Shown one piece after another: positions 8,212 through 16,687 of a stretch of 64,000 nt of DNA. Origin of the DNA: Parabacteroides sp. An277 (GTDB taxonomy: Bacteria; Bacteroidota; Bacteroidia; Bacteroidales; Tannerellaceae); NCBI RefSeq assembly GCF_002159645.1, contig NZ_NFJB01000014.1:1-64000 (forward strand), given 5' to 3'. Position numbers and translations under genes: made by a program. The first letter of the stretch is position 1. Every line of letters begins with the position of its first letter. The notes under the pieces are model-generated. The model was given only the letters and a program-made list of their open reading frames with translations, was not told where the DNA came from and ran no database searches.

Positions 8212-10049
8212 TGGAGAAGTTGTTGGCGCTCTTGAAGCAATTTTTCGGGTATCCTTCCTTCCGTCCCCTGCAGGCAGAAATCATCCAGCACGTCCTTTCC
8301 GGGAAAGATGCCCTTGTCTTGATGCCGACGGGAGGGGGCAAATCCATTTGCTATCAGCTCCCCGCGATTTACCTTCCCGGTCTTACTTTAGTCATTTCAC
8401 CACTGATTGCCTTGATGAAGGACCAGGTGGAGGGGCTGGTGGCCAACGGTATTCCGGCGGCTTCCCTCAATAGTTTGATGAGCGAAGCCGAGGTGCAGCA
8501 GGTCAAACAGCTGTGTGTGCAGGGGAAAATCAAACTGCTTTATATCTCGCCGGAGCGGGTGAAGGCGGAGGCGGACTGGTTTCTTCCTCGGCTGGATGTC
8601 TCGTTGATTGCTATCGACGAGGCGCACTGTGTCTCGCATTGGGGGCATGATTTCCGTCCGGAATACACGCAACTCTCCATCCTGAAGGAGCGGTTTCCCT
8701 CTGTTCCTGTCGTGGCGCTGACGGCGACAGCGGACAAAGTCACGCGGGCCGACATCGTCAAGCAACTTCATTTGGCCGATCCGCGTGTCTTTATCTCGTC
8801 GTTCGACCGCCCGAACATCGCGCTGAATGTCCGGCGGGAGCTCAACAAGCGGGAGAAAGTGCACGCTATGGTGCGCTTCATTCGCCTGCATAAGGGACAA
8901 AGCGGCATCGTCTACTGCATGAAACGGGCCGATACCGAGAAGCTGGTCGACGAACTGAAATTATTCAATATCCGCGCTGTGGCGTATCACGCAGGACTCT
9001 CTCCGCAGGAACGCATCACTGCGCAGGACGATTTTATCAACGATCGTGTCGAGGTGGTCTGCGCCACCGTGGCTTTCGGCATGGGCATCGACAAGAGCAA
9101 TATCCGCTGGGTAATCCATTTTAATATGCCAGGCAGCATCGAAAACTATTACCAGGAGATTGGCCGTGCCGGGCGGGACGGCGCGAAAAGTGACACGCTT
9201 TTGTTTTATTCCCTGTCCGACTTGATCGTCCTTCGCCAGTTCGCCGAAGAGAGCGGACAGCAGGAGGTGAACCTCGAGAAGCTCAACCTCATGCAGCGTT
9301 ACTGCGAGGCGGATATCTGCCGACGCCGCATCCTCTTGAGCTACTTCGGCGAAGAGGCGGAGCATGACTGCGGGAATTGCGACGTCTGCCAGCATCCGCC
9401 GGTCCGCTTCGACGGCAGCATTTTGGTGCAAAAGGCCCTGAGCGCGATGATTCGGACGCAGCAACAAATCGGCATCGAGATGCTGATATGGATCCTACGC
9501 GGCGCAGCCCGGCAGGAAATCACGGAGCGAGGTTATCACCACCTGAAGACGTATGGCGCGGGGCGCGACCTTCCTTATCTCCATTGGAAGGAGTATATTT
9601 ACCAGATGATACAGCTGGGCTTCATCGAAGTGGACTATGCGAACGCGAACCGACTGCGCATGACGCCGCTCGGCCAGCGCGTTCTCTACGGGAAAGCCCA
9701 GGCTCAGTTGGCACAATATCGTCCGCCCGAGAAGGAGGAGAAGCCGGCCAGCAAGTCCGCACGCGGCGCTTTTCGGGCCGAACCTATCCGCCCGATGGCT
9801 TCCTCGTCGGTTGACGACCAACTCCTCGATGCCCTCAAACAGCTCCGCAAACAGTTGGCCGCCAAAGAAAACCACCCCGCCTATCATATCTTTACCGACG
9901 CAGCGCTCGAAGAAATGGTGCGCCTCAAGCCCGTCACCCTGGACGACTTTAGCCTTATTCATGGCGTGGGGCAAATCAAACTCGACCGGTATGGCCGCGT
10001 CTTTGTCGCCCTCATCCGCTTCATCTTGAAGCTGCCAAAGATGGGGTAA
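8208..10049 (+). CDS. recQ: ATP-dependent DNA helicase RecQ
   Basis: 613 aa, close to E. coli RecQ length. Visible: Walker A TGGGKS (41-46), DEAH box (137-140) followed by CVSHWGHDFRP, motif VI QEIGRAGRDG (about 316-325), and the RecQ zinc site Cys371, Cys388, Cys391, Cys394 with E. coli spacing. A winged-helix (RQC) part follows, then a C-terminal HRDC domain (about 530-605). It is a 3'-5' helicase in recombination and fork repair. It overlaps the ABC-F gene by 4 bp. Confidence 0.97.
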   Translation: MMEKLLALLKQFFGYPSFRPLQAEIIQHVLSGKDALVLMPTGGGKSICYQLPAIYLPGLTLVISPLIALMKDQVEGLVANGIPAASLNSLMSEAEVQQVKQLCVQGKIKLLYISPERVKAEADWFLPRLDVSLIAIDEAHCVSHWGHDFRPEYTQLSILKERFPSVPVVALTATADKVTRADIVKQLHLADPRVFISSFDRPNIALNVRRELNKREKVHAMVRFIRLHKGQSGIVYCMKRADTEKLVDELKLFNIRAVAYHAGLSPQERITAQDDFINDRVEVVCATVAFGMGIDKSNIRWVIHFNMPGSIENYYQEIGRAGRDGAKSDTLLFYSLSDLIVLRQFAEESGQQEVNLEKLNLMQRYCEADICRRRILLSYFGEEAEHDCGNCDVCQHPPVRFDGSILVQKALSAMIRTQQQIGIEMLIWILRGAARQEITERGYHHLKTYGAGRDLPYLHWKEYIYQMIQLGFIEVDYANANRLRMTPLGQRVLYGKAQAQLAQYRPPEKEEKPASKSARGAFRAEPIRPMASSSVDDQLLDALKQLRKQLAAKENHPAYHIFTDAALEEMVRLKPVTLDDFSLIHGVGQIKLDRYGRVFVALIRFILKLPKMG

Positions 10050-10092
10050 GGAGGGTGTTTTTATCAGGTTAGGATTATTTTTCTACATAAAA

Positions 10093-10308
10093 ATGACTGT
10101 ATTGAATAGCCATAAAGAAGATATTAGACAAGAAAATGCAGCGGGGAAGCAGCAAACAAGACCTAATTGGACGGATGAATTCAGTGGTATGTGGAACGCT
10201 GACCCGCGTTCTGCCGAAGAAATCATAACCGATATTCGCTCAAGTAGATGTCATCATGACCGGATTATATCACCGGAATTTGGGATAACAGACGGTGTAA
10301 CCGTCTAA
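10093..10308 (+). CDS. Small antitoxin-like protein, possibly truncated
   Basis: 71 aa. The middle part (WTDEFSGMWNADPRSAEEIITDIRSSR) resembles the C-terminal segment of small type II antitoxins, where a W..SG.W.D.RSAEEI...IR.SR pattern is common (recognised from memory). No toxin gene follows. The last residues (ITDGVTV) and the stop codon are encoded by the left arm of the long inverted repeat at 10282, so that element has probably replaced the original 3' end. It lies 43 bp after recQ. It may be a decaying remnant. Confidence 0.45.
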   Translation: MTVLNSHKEDIRQENAAGKQQTRPNWTDEFSGMWNADPRSAEEIITDIRSSRCHHDRIISPEFGITDGVTV

Positions 10309-10515
10309 TTATGCTTAACCGAAGGTGACGCGATAGCATCACCTTCGGCTCCACTGACCCCTATAAATCCGACCTCGAAGGGGTCGAATTCGTTGCATAT
10401 TAGGTGGTTCGACCTCTTCAAGGTCGTCTCGTATAGATACATAGATACCGAAGGTGTCGCTTTCGCACCACCCTCGGTTAAGCATAATTAGACGGTTTCA
10501 CCGTCTGTTTATCCC
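10282..10515. repeat. Palindromic element with about 46-bp terminal inverted repeats
   Basis: Left arm 10282-10327 and right arm 10469-10515 are near-perfect inverted copies (about 43 of 46 positions plus one inserted base). Inside are further stems: CCGAAGGTG/CACCTTCGG (10319-10348), CGACC/GGTCG around 10370-10385 and again at 10410-10426, and CCGAAGGTG/CACC..CTCGG near 10449-10477. It has no coding capacity, so it resembles a MITE-like or structured intergenic repeat. Confidence 0.85.
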
Positions 10516-10547
10516 TTAAAAACGAAGAGGATGCACCGAAATAGAAA

Positions 10548-10658
10548 ATGGCACACCGATGACACTGATTCAACAGATGACCGCAGATTCTTTTTTTATT
10601 GATTTATAATTAAATAAATCTGTGGCTATCTGTTGAATCAGTGTTATCAGTGTGCCAT
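10548..10658. repeat. Long hairpin element, 31-bp arms
   Basis: Arm 10548-10578 (begins ATGGCACACCGATGACAC) and arm 10628-10658 are inverted copies with 29 of 31 matches. The pairing continues inward through CCGCAGATT/AATCTGTGG around an AT-rich loop. No gene. It is next to the element above but unrelated in sequence. Confidence 0.85.
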
Positions 10659-10689
10659 ATAATCACTACGGCACACCTTCTTTATTTTT

Positions 10690-10712
10690 ACGGTTTCACC
10701 GTCTGTTTTCCC
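10690..10712. repeat. Solo copy of the element end
   Basis: Matches the outer end of the right arm at 10493-10515 except for one base (TTTTCCC for TTTATCCC). It has no inverted partner and ends one base before the stop codon of the HU-like gene. Confidence 0.8.
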
Positions 10713-10713
10713 T

Positions 10714-11499
10714 CTATACCAGCGTCACTTCCGGGCATTCTATCACGCGCGGCTCCTCGAGTGGCGTCTCCGTTCCGCTGTAGTAGGTAGTCAATGTCAC
10801 CCGGTATTTACCTTCCGTCAGGTCAATAGGAACTACAAAGACCACCTCTGTATCGGTATTATGTCCGAATATTGTGACTGTTTCTACAGATGTATCCGGC
10901 GAATCAGACTGGTAGAAGTCGATGGCTCCCGAGCTGGTTCCGTCCGAACCTACCAGGAGAAGTCCGTTGCCAGTGAACTTGGTCAGCTGACCGCGCGTCA
11001 GTGTTCCGTCCGTTTTCTGCGTCTTCATGTCTAGGATTCCCGTCACAGCCGGAGGGATAACCGAGTTTTTTACCATCCGATAAGAATCCTTCGAGCCATA
11101 TTTCACCCCGTCTTCCACCACGCCATCCAGTTCAAACGTAGCCGTTTGCAGAGCCTGTTTCAATTCGGTAGAGGGGGAAAATATAAATTTTAAGTTCTGT
11201 ATCATCGTTTGCGGGTCGAAGTCATCAATATTATTTACCCCCTTACTACTAAACGATAATCGCAGTTTTCCTAAATTACCAAGCGTTACTGTGATTCCAC
11301 TCATGATTCGGGGAACCAAATTATCTGCCACTGTTTCCATCACATGATTGAACTCTCCTTTCGACAATGTCGTATTTCCTACCGCTGCTTTTGCCGTTTC
11401 TGTAGCATCCATTACACCTTTTCCTGATGGAGCTGCGTACCATAATAGCTCTTTTGTCGACGGATTCATCCTCTTTACTAAATTGTAATTTGCTTTCAT
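10714..11499 (-). CDS. HU-like DNA-binding protein with C-terminal Ig-like domain
   Basis: 261 aa. Residues 1 to about 125 match the Bacteroidota HU-HIG type of DNA-binding domain (NP..LWYA start, TLSKGEFNHVMETVADNLVPRIMSGITVTLGNLGKLRLS core, then FSPSTELKQAL). Residues about 165-261 form a beta-rich domain like DUF4469 (LTRGQLTKFTGNGLL... YRVTLTTYYSG). Such proteins are thought to be nucleoid or surface-linked; the role is unproven. No signal peptide. It stands alone, with four phased palindromes 86 bp upstream of its start. Confidence 0.8.
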   Translation of the reverse strand: MKANYNLVKRMNPSTKELLWYAAPSGKGVMDATETAKAAVGNTTLSKGEFNHVMETVADNLVPRIMSGITVTLGNLGKLRLSFSSKGVNNIDDFDPQTMIQNLKFIFSPSTELKQALQTATFELDGVVEDGVKYGSKDSYRMVKNSVIPPAVTGILDMKTQKTDGTLTRGQLTKFTGNGLLLVGSDGTSSGAIDFYQSDSPDTSVETVTIFGHNTDTEVVFVVPIDLTEGKYRVTLTTYYSGTETPLEEPRVIECPEVTLV

Positions 11500-11584
11500 A
11501 GCTGTCTTTTTTTAATATGTTAGTAATCAAATTTTTATTTGGTTCTGACTATATTCTTTGAAAAATACCCTCATCTCGCTTGAA

Positions 11585-11666
11585 AAACCTGCCCGGATTT
11601 TGGTAAAAACCTGCCCAGGTTTTCATGTAAATCTGCCCAGGTTTTTATACAAACCTGCCCAGGTTT
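11585..11666. repeat. Four palindromes AAACCTGCCCAGGTTT at exact 22-bp period
   Basis: Centres are at 11592.5, 11614.5, 11636.5 and 11658.5. Copies 2 and 4 are the full palindrome; 1 and 3 have one or two changes in an arm. The array is upstream of the HU-like gene and downstream of the TPR gene (both minus strand). It could be an operator array or an unusual DNA structure. Confidence 0.9.
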
Positions 11667-11695
11667 TTTTTAATTCACCATTGTATTTATAAAAG

Positions 11696-11731
11696 AACAC
11701 CTTCATACCTAAAACAAGGCATAAAGGTGTT
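11696..11731 (-). terminator. Terminator of the TPR membrane protein gene
   Basis: 15-bp arms (AACACCTTCATACCT against its complement, 13 of 15 matches) around a 6-nt loop, followed on the minus strand by TTCTTTTAT. Confidence 0.75.
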
Positions 11732-11778
11732 TTGTTTTAAGAAAAGGAGATTTTTTTCAAAAAAATAGCAGTACGCTG

Positions 11779-13731
11779 TCAGTATCTCGTCAGAAGATAG
11801 CATAAAAGGGCATTTTTTTTCTGGGAAAGAGACAGCTTTTCTTGTATCTGCCTGCCGGTTTCTTCAGCCTTTTCGGATGGGATACCCAGCCAAAGGGCAT
11901 TCTCTTGGTTCGTCAATCGGAGGAAGGAGAGGTAGCTATATCGCTGTTCCAGCGGGGTGAGCCCGGCCTCATCCAGGCATTTCTGCAAGGAGGGATAAAA
12001 ATAATGCAGTATTTTCTGCATGGATTTCCAATCCCTTTTCCCCAGCGGCTTCACCTTATCTGGATTTTTAATTCGCTTCTTTATCCGTGCATACGACGGG
12101 ATTTCCTTGACGATGGTACGGTTTATCGATAGCAGTCCACGCAGGATACATGCCTTATTATCCTGTAATAGCCTATATTGTTCGCGCAAAATCTGTATGC
12201 GATACAGGCTATTTTTTTTATCATACCTCGATATTTCTATATCCAACTCCCTTATTTTTACCTGATTTTCCACCAGCTTTTTCCGTATAAACAGGTCTTT
12301 TGTCAAGAAATCTACCAACTCATTATTCGAAAAGATGCCGTTCAGGAAGTCCGTAGTTTCCTGCCATTTTTGCTGCCTATACTGCAAAAAAGGCAATAAT
12401 TGCACCTTCGCCTCCTCCTGTTGCGACTGCATTAAGCGACTATTCCAGTACGCTTGTTTGTAAAACTTCATCTGCTCTGCCAGTTCTTGCCGCGACTTTT
12501 GGTTGTCTTTGTACAGCTCTTTCATCTCATCCATCATGCTCTTTAACTTCTTCCGATACTTTCTTTTCTGATATACATGGTAGGCTATCTGGAAAAACAG
12601 GACGAATAGAAGGAACACCATTACATATTTTAAAATCGAAATCTGCTGGGAAAGACCCGGCAAATTGAGCTTCTTTTCAAAGAGTTCCATGTGTTCTTCC
12701 GCTTTTTGATTCCACTCTTTCCGCTCTTTTTGACACTGAATTTCGTAGATTTTCGTCAGTTGCCGCGCCTTTTCTATAGAGTCTAAAGCCGTATGGTAGT
12801 CGTCTTTTTTCGCCATCATATTCGCGAAAGTTCTTAACCAATGGATATAATCTATGGTTCCCAAGGCGGATTTTCGCGCCTCTTGCAGGCAGTATTCTAC
12901 CTGTTTCAGACTGTCTTCTTGCAGATAAAGAATGCCCAAGGCGATAAAAGCCGACGCAGCCGGTTGGGGAGAAGCCGCGTCAACAGCTTGCTGGAAGCAA
13001 TACTTGGCTTGCGGAATATGCCCTGATTCCTGATAGATTTCCCCTACCTTATTATATAAGGAGACGATATCGGCCTGGCGGCCTGCCAGCCGGAAAAGGG
13101 AATCAGCCCGATGAATGCAATCTTGGGCCGCCGGGAGCGAATCCTGTGCCACGTAGGTTTGGCCCAAAATCTGCCACGCCCGTGCCTGAAGGAAGCTGTC
13201 CTGGGTCTGCCGGAATACCGGTAACGATTTCCGCGCCCAGTCTTGTGCCTTCGGAATATCCTTCTTTTTCACATACCAATTCGCCAGTTCCAGCCAGATA
13301 CGAGCCGATAAATACCTGTCTCCTGCCGCCCGGCTATACATTTCCGCCTTGGCAAAATACTCAAAAGACGATGCGAAAATGTTTTCTTCCTGCATGGAAC
13401 GGCCTAAATAGAAGCTCATGCGAGCCTGGTCAATAGGCTTTCCATGCTTTTCCAGATAACGATGTGCATGCTCAAGGTCGAAGAGATAAGGCAAAGGAGT
13501 CCGAATCGAATCGGCCAGACGACAAGCCACCTGGCAGTAACGCACCAGCCACTTATCCGGCAATAACACCGGATGTTTTACACTATCCAGCAGGGCACGC
13601 GCCTCCCACGGGGCGGACTGTTCGATACGTTCTGCCTGTTTTATCCACTGTTTCCACTGCTTTGTCTCTTTCCTATACGGGCTGCAAGCTATTAATGTAA
13701 AGCATAAAATGCCATAAATCCACCTGTGCAT
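11779..13731 (-). CDS. TPR-containing membrane-anchored protein, probable regulator
   Basis: 650 aa from the chosen ATG at 13731. An upstream in-frame ATG at 13782 would put 17 residues before the predicted promoter (13753-13783), so the shorter start is preferred; it then begins with a lipoprotein-type signal (ILCFTLIACS). Next come TPR-like helical repeats (to about 330), one membrane segment (about 366-387, ISILKYVMVFLLFVLFFQIA), a basic coiled coil, and a C-terminal helical domain (LTPLEQRYSYLSFLRLTNQENALWLGI). The layout resembles Bacteroidota TPR regulators with a C-terminal HTH, but the HTH here is poorly conserved. Function unknown. Confidence 0.7.
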   Translation of the reverse strand: MHRWIYGILCFTLIACSPYRKETKQWKQWIKQAERIEQSAPWEARALLDSVKHPVLLPDKWLVRYCQVACRLADSIRTPLPYLFDLEHAHRYLEKHGKPIDQARMSFYLGRSMQEENIFASSFEYFAKAEMYSRAAGDRYLSARIWLELANWYVKKKDIPKAQDWARKSLPVFRQTQDSFLQARAWQILGQTYVAQDSLPAAQDCIHRADSLFRLAGRQADIVSLYNKVGEIYQESGHIPQAKYCFQQAVDAASPQPAASAFIALGILYLQEDSLKQVEYCLQEARKSALGTIDYIHWLRTFANMMAKKDDYHTALDSIEKARQLTKIYEIQCQKERKEWNQKAEEHMELFEKKLNLPGLSQQISILKYVMVFLLFVLFFQIAYHVYQKRKYRKKLKSMMDEMKELYKDNQKSRQELAEQMKFYKQAYWNSRLMQSQQEEAKVQLLPFLQYRQQKWQETTDFLNGIFSNNELVDFLTKDLFIRKKLVENQVKIRELDIEISRYDKKNSLYRIQILREQYRLLQDNKACILRGLLSINRTIVKEIPSYARIKKRIKNPDKVKPLGKRDWKSMQKILHYFYPSLQKCLDEAGLTPLEQRYSYLSFLRLTNQENALWLGIPSEKAEETGRQIQEKLSLSQKKNALLCYLLTRY

Positions 13732-13752
13732 AATCTTTTTTGTTTGGAGGCA

Positions 13753-13783
13753 CAAAGATAATATGAATCTATTAAATAACAAG
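13753..13783 (-). promoter_or_regulatory. Predicted promoter of the TPR gene
   Basis: On the minus strand TATCTTTG (13753-13760) is a full -7 box, with CTTG (13780-13783) 19 bp upstream. Transcription should start near 13746, which decides the 13731 start codon. Confidence 0.7.
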
Positions 13784-13892
13784 AGACCAGCCTAAAACAA
13801 TGGGATTCCGACGGCAATTCCTGGCAAAAGTCTGGCATAAGGACCAGAAAGAGGAGGGACCTTTGCGCGAAAACAGCCCGCCAGATACCAAA

Positions 13893-13926
13893 ATGCCCCG
13901 CCTTGCGACAGGGCAAGACGGGGCAT
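13893..13926 (-). terminator. Terminator of the agmatine operon
   Basis: ATGCCCCG/CGGGGCAT outer arms with CTTGC/GCAAG inside, followed on the minus strand by TTTTG. It lies 22 bp past the aguB stop. Confidence 0.85.
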
Positions 13927-13947
13927 ACGACCCAAAATCAGCCTCCT

Positions 13948-14826
13948 TTACGGGAAGAGAAACCGCTGCGTCAGTCCGGAAAAAGCATCAATACGGCGGT
14001 CGCGGAAGAAGGGCCACCAGCGACGAACCTGCTCTGAACGCTTCAAATCTACGTCGACTACTTGCACCATCTCCTCGCTGTTGGGAAGCTCGGCCAGTAG
14101 TTCTCCTTGCGGACCAGCAACGAAACTATTGCCCCAGAACTCGATGCCGCGCGTCTGTCCCGACGGGTCCGGCTCATGACCTGTGCGGTTTACGGTGATA
14201 ACCGGCAGCCCGTTGGCAACCGCATGTCCGCGTTGTACCGTCACCCAAGCCTCCTTTTGCCGGCACTTCTCCGCCTCTGTATCCGAACTTTCCCAGCCAA
14301 TAGCGGTCGGATAAATCAGGACTTCGGCGCCCCGCATAGCCATCAGTCGCGCGGCTTCCGGGTACCATTGGTCCCAACAGACGAGGACTCCCAAGCGGCC
14401 CACCGAGGTGTTGATGGGCTCGAAGCCCAGGTCTCCCGGCGTAAAGTAGAACTTTTCGTAATAAGCAGGGTCGTCCGGGATGTGCATCTTGCGGTACATG
14501 CCGGCGATAGAGCCGTCTCGTTCGAGGACGACAGCCGTGTTATGATACAACCCCGGCGCCCTCTTTTCGAAGAGAGACAGCACGATGACGACACCCAGCT
14601 CGCGGGCCAACGCGCCAAACGATTCGGTCGAGGGACCGGGAATCGGCTCTGCCAGGTCGAAAAGTGCGGTGTCTTCCGTTTGGCAGAAGTACAGGCCATT
14701 GTGCAATTCCTGCAAGACAATCAGCTCCGCACCGGCAGCAGCCGCCTCGCGGACGCGGGTTTGCAACTTGCGGACATTCGCTTCGATGTCCGAAGTATTA
14801 CGCTGTTGAATTAAACCTACCTTCAT
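13948..14826 (-). CDS. aguB: N-carbamoylputrescine amidase
   Basis: 292 aa, carbon-nitrogen hydrolase (nitrilase superfamily). The catalytic triad is visible as Glu40 (LQEL), Lys113 (YRKMHIPDD) and Cys150 (LVCWDQWYPE). The length and the C-terminal RRWWPFFRDRRID are typical of the plant/bacterial CPA branch. It hydrolyses N-carbamoylputrescine to putrescine, CO2 and ammonia in the cytoplasm. It follows aguA by 35 bp on the same strand, and the pair makes the two-step agmatine-to-putrescine route. Confidence 0.95.
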   Translation of the reverse strand: MKVGLIQQRNTSDIEANVRKLQTRVREAAAAGAELIVLQELHNGLYFCQTEDTALFDLAEPIPGPSTESFGALARELGVVIVLSLFEKRAPGLYHNTAVVLERDGSIAGMYRKMHIPDDPAYYEKFYFTPGDLGFEPINTSVGRLGVLVCWDQWYPEAARLMAMRGAEVLIYPTAIGWESSDTEAEKCRQKEAWVTVQRGHAVANGLPVITVNRTGHEPDPSGQTRGIEFWGNSFVAGPQGELLAELPNSEEMVQVVDVDLKRSEQVRRWWPFFRDRRIDAFSGLTQRFLFP

Positions 14827-14861
14827 GTTTTTATCTGTTTATCTGTGTCCTATTTTAGAAA

Positions 14862-15896
14862 TCAACGGATGACTCCCTTCGGATACTGCATCGTGACGCA
14901 ATGAAGAGAACCATGTTGCTTGATAAGCGGGAGGCAATTGACGCCCACTACTTCCCGTTCGGGGAACACCTCCTGCAGGATTGCGCGGGCGATTTCATCC
15001 TTCGGCGAGCCATAAAAGGGCAGGAGGACGGCGCCATTCAGGATAAGAAAATTCGCATACGTAGCCGGCAGACGCTCCCCATTCCAGCGGACTTCATCCG
15101 CCATAGGCAGCGGCACCAAGCGATACGGCGCCCCGTTTAATTGCCGGAAGGCCTGTAATTCTCGCTCCATAGCGCGGAGTTCCTTGAAATGTTCGTCCGT
15201 GGGGTCGAGACATTGCACGTAGGCAATCGTATCTTCCCGGCAGAAACGGGCGAGCGTATCGATGTGGCTGTCCGTATCATCTCCCGCTAAATAGCCATGT
15301 TCCAGCCAGAGAATGCGCTTCAACCCGAAGACCTGCGTCAAATAATCCGCTATCTCTTCCCGCCGAAGATACTCGTTGCGGTTGACCGAAAGGAGGCACT
15401 CGGACGTCGTGAGCAGCGTACCTTTCCCATCCGACTCGATACTTCCCCCTTCCAAGACGAAGGGCTTCATGCCGCAAACACGCGCATTAGCTGAAAAAAC
15501 ACGCTTCTGAAAAATCCTGCGGGTGATGAGGTTGTCGAGCCCGGCCGCGAACTTCATCCCCCAACCATTGAATACAAAGTCGTATACGAGCGGACCATCC
15601 GACGTAAACACCGTGATGCCGCCGTGATCTCGAGCCCAGGTATCGTTGGTTTCTAACTCGACAAAGCGGACGCGCGACGCGTCGAATACACCCAATTGCC
15701 GGCGTACCTCTGCTTCGTTACGGCAGACAATCAGCAGATTCTCTCGCTTTATGATTTCATGAGCAATCGTCACGAAGCACGCTGTTACTTCATCTAAGAT
15801 AGGAGCCCAGTCGGTTTCTTCGTGCGGCCACGTCAGTTGTATGGCGCTTTGCGGGTACCATTCCGCCGGCCAAGTAATGTGAAAATGATCTTGCAT
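14862..15896 (-). CDS. aguA: Agmatine deiminase
   Basis: 344 aa from ATG 15896 (an upstream ATG at 15947 adds 17 residues unlike the family and is not preferred). It is in the Porphyromonas-type peptidylarginine deiminase family. Motifs: WARDHGGITVF, LEGGSIESDGKGTLLTT, WLEHGYLAGDDTDSHIDT, and the nucleophile Cys333 in GSLHCVTMQYP. It converts agmatine to N-carbamoylputrescine and ammonia, feeding the downstream aguB. Confidence 0.94.
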   Translation of the reverse strand: MQDHFHITWPAEWYPQSAIQLTWPHEETDWAPILDEVTACFVTIAHEIIKRENLLIVCRNEAEVRRQLGVFDASRVRFVELETNDTWARDHGGITVFTSDGPLVYDFVFNGWGMKFAAGLDNLITRRIFQKRVFSANARVCGMKPFVLEGGSIESDGKGTLLTTSECLLSVNRNEYLRREEIADYLTQVFGLKRILWLEHGYLAGDDTDSHIDTLARFCREDTIAYVQCLDPTDEHFKELRAMERELQAFRQLNGAPYRLVPLPMADEVRWNGERLPATYANFLILNGAVLLPFYGSPKDEIARAILQEVFPEREVVGVNCLPLIKQHGSLHCVTMQYPKGVIR

Positions 15897-15975
15897 GATT
15901 TTGTTTTCTCTGTTAAGACGGCGTAAAGGTACAATTATTCCTGCCATTTTCTATCGCTTTTTCATAGATTTTCCC

Positions 15976-15983
15976 TATATTTG
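15976..15983 (+). promoter_or_regulatory. Predicted -7 box of the HAD phosphatase gene
   Basis: TATATTTG fits TAnnTTTG, 37 bp before the start codon. No clear -33 box. Confidence 0.45.
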
Positions 15984-16020
15984 CCAGCATATAGTTTAAA
16001 AAATACGGGAAGTTATTACC

Positions 16021-16638
16021 ATGAAAGGAATCAAGAATCTGATATTTGACTTCGGAGGTGTATTGGTTAACCTCGATAAGACCGCCTGTCGGAAGGCGTA
16101 TGAGCAGCTGGGGATAGAAAGTATCCATGAAAGCGTATTGGATGATTATCGCCAAAAAGAATTGTATATGCAGTTCGAGTCGGGCAATATCTCGGCGGCC
16201 GGATTCCGGGCGAGTATGCGCCGTTTGTCCGATCAAACGTTGACTGACGAGCAGATTGACCAGGCCTGGATTGCGATGTTGGCAGATATTCCATCCTATA
16301 AGTTGGATTGGTTGCTTCGTCTGCGCGAGACGTACCACGTCCTATTGTTGAGCAATACCAATAGTATCCATTGGCAATGGGCGGAGCAACATCTTTTTAC
16401 CTATAAGGGACATCATGTGGATGATTTCTTCGACCGTATTTACCTCTCGTATGAATTGCACATGCAGAAGCCCGATATTGAAATATTCAAATGCGTATTG
16501 AATGATTCAGTGATTACCGCAAACGAGACATTCTTTATCGATGATTCTCCTGCGAATTGCAAAGCTGCAGAATCGATAGGCATCCGCTCCTATTGTTGTC
16601 CTGCCGGTTCAGATTGGACATTCCTGTTTAAAGAGTAG
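16021..16638 (+). CDS. HAD phosphatase, YihX-like
   Basis: 205 aa. HAD motifs: I FDFGGVLV (nucleophile Asp10; the usual second Asp is Gly, as in YihX-type enzymes), II LLLSNTNSIHW, III MQKPDIEIF, IV FIDDSPAN. Similar proteins dephosphorylate small sugar phosphates such as glucose-1-phosphate, but the substrate is not determined here. It is a single gene, divergent from aguA and convergent with the AraC regulator. Confidence 0.85.
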   Translation: MKGIKNLIFDFGGVLVNLDKTACRKAYEQLGIESIHESVLDDYRQKELYMQFESGNISAAGFRASMRRLSDQTLTDEQIDQAWIAMLADIPSYKLDWLLRLRETYHVLLLSNTNSIHWQWAEQHLFTYKGHHVDDFFDRIYLSYELHMQKPDIEIFKCVLNDSVITANETFFIDDSPANCKAAESIGIRSYCCPAGSDWTFLFKE

Positions 16639-16687
16639 CCTTGGATGGCGCGAGGAAATATTTTCCCGAAGTCCCTTTTGGAGAATT

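Noticed and set aside
10282-10515. Insertion sequence
   Set aside because: Ends are inverted repeats but the inside is about 140 bp with no transposase frame. Recorded as a structured repeat instead.
13732-13782. Upstream ATG for the TPR membrane protein
   Set aside because: A well-formed promoter overlaps this segment and the lipoprotein signal begins at 13731.
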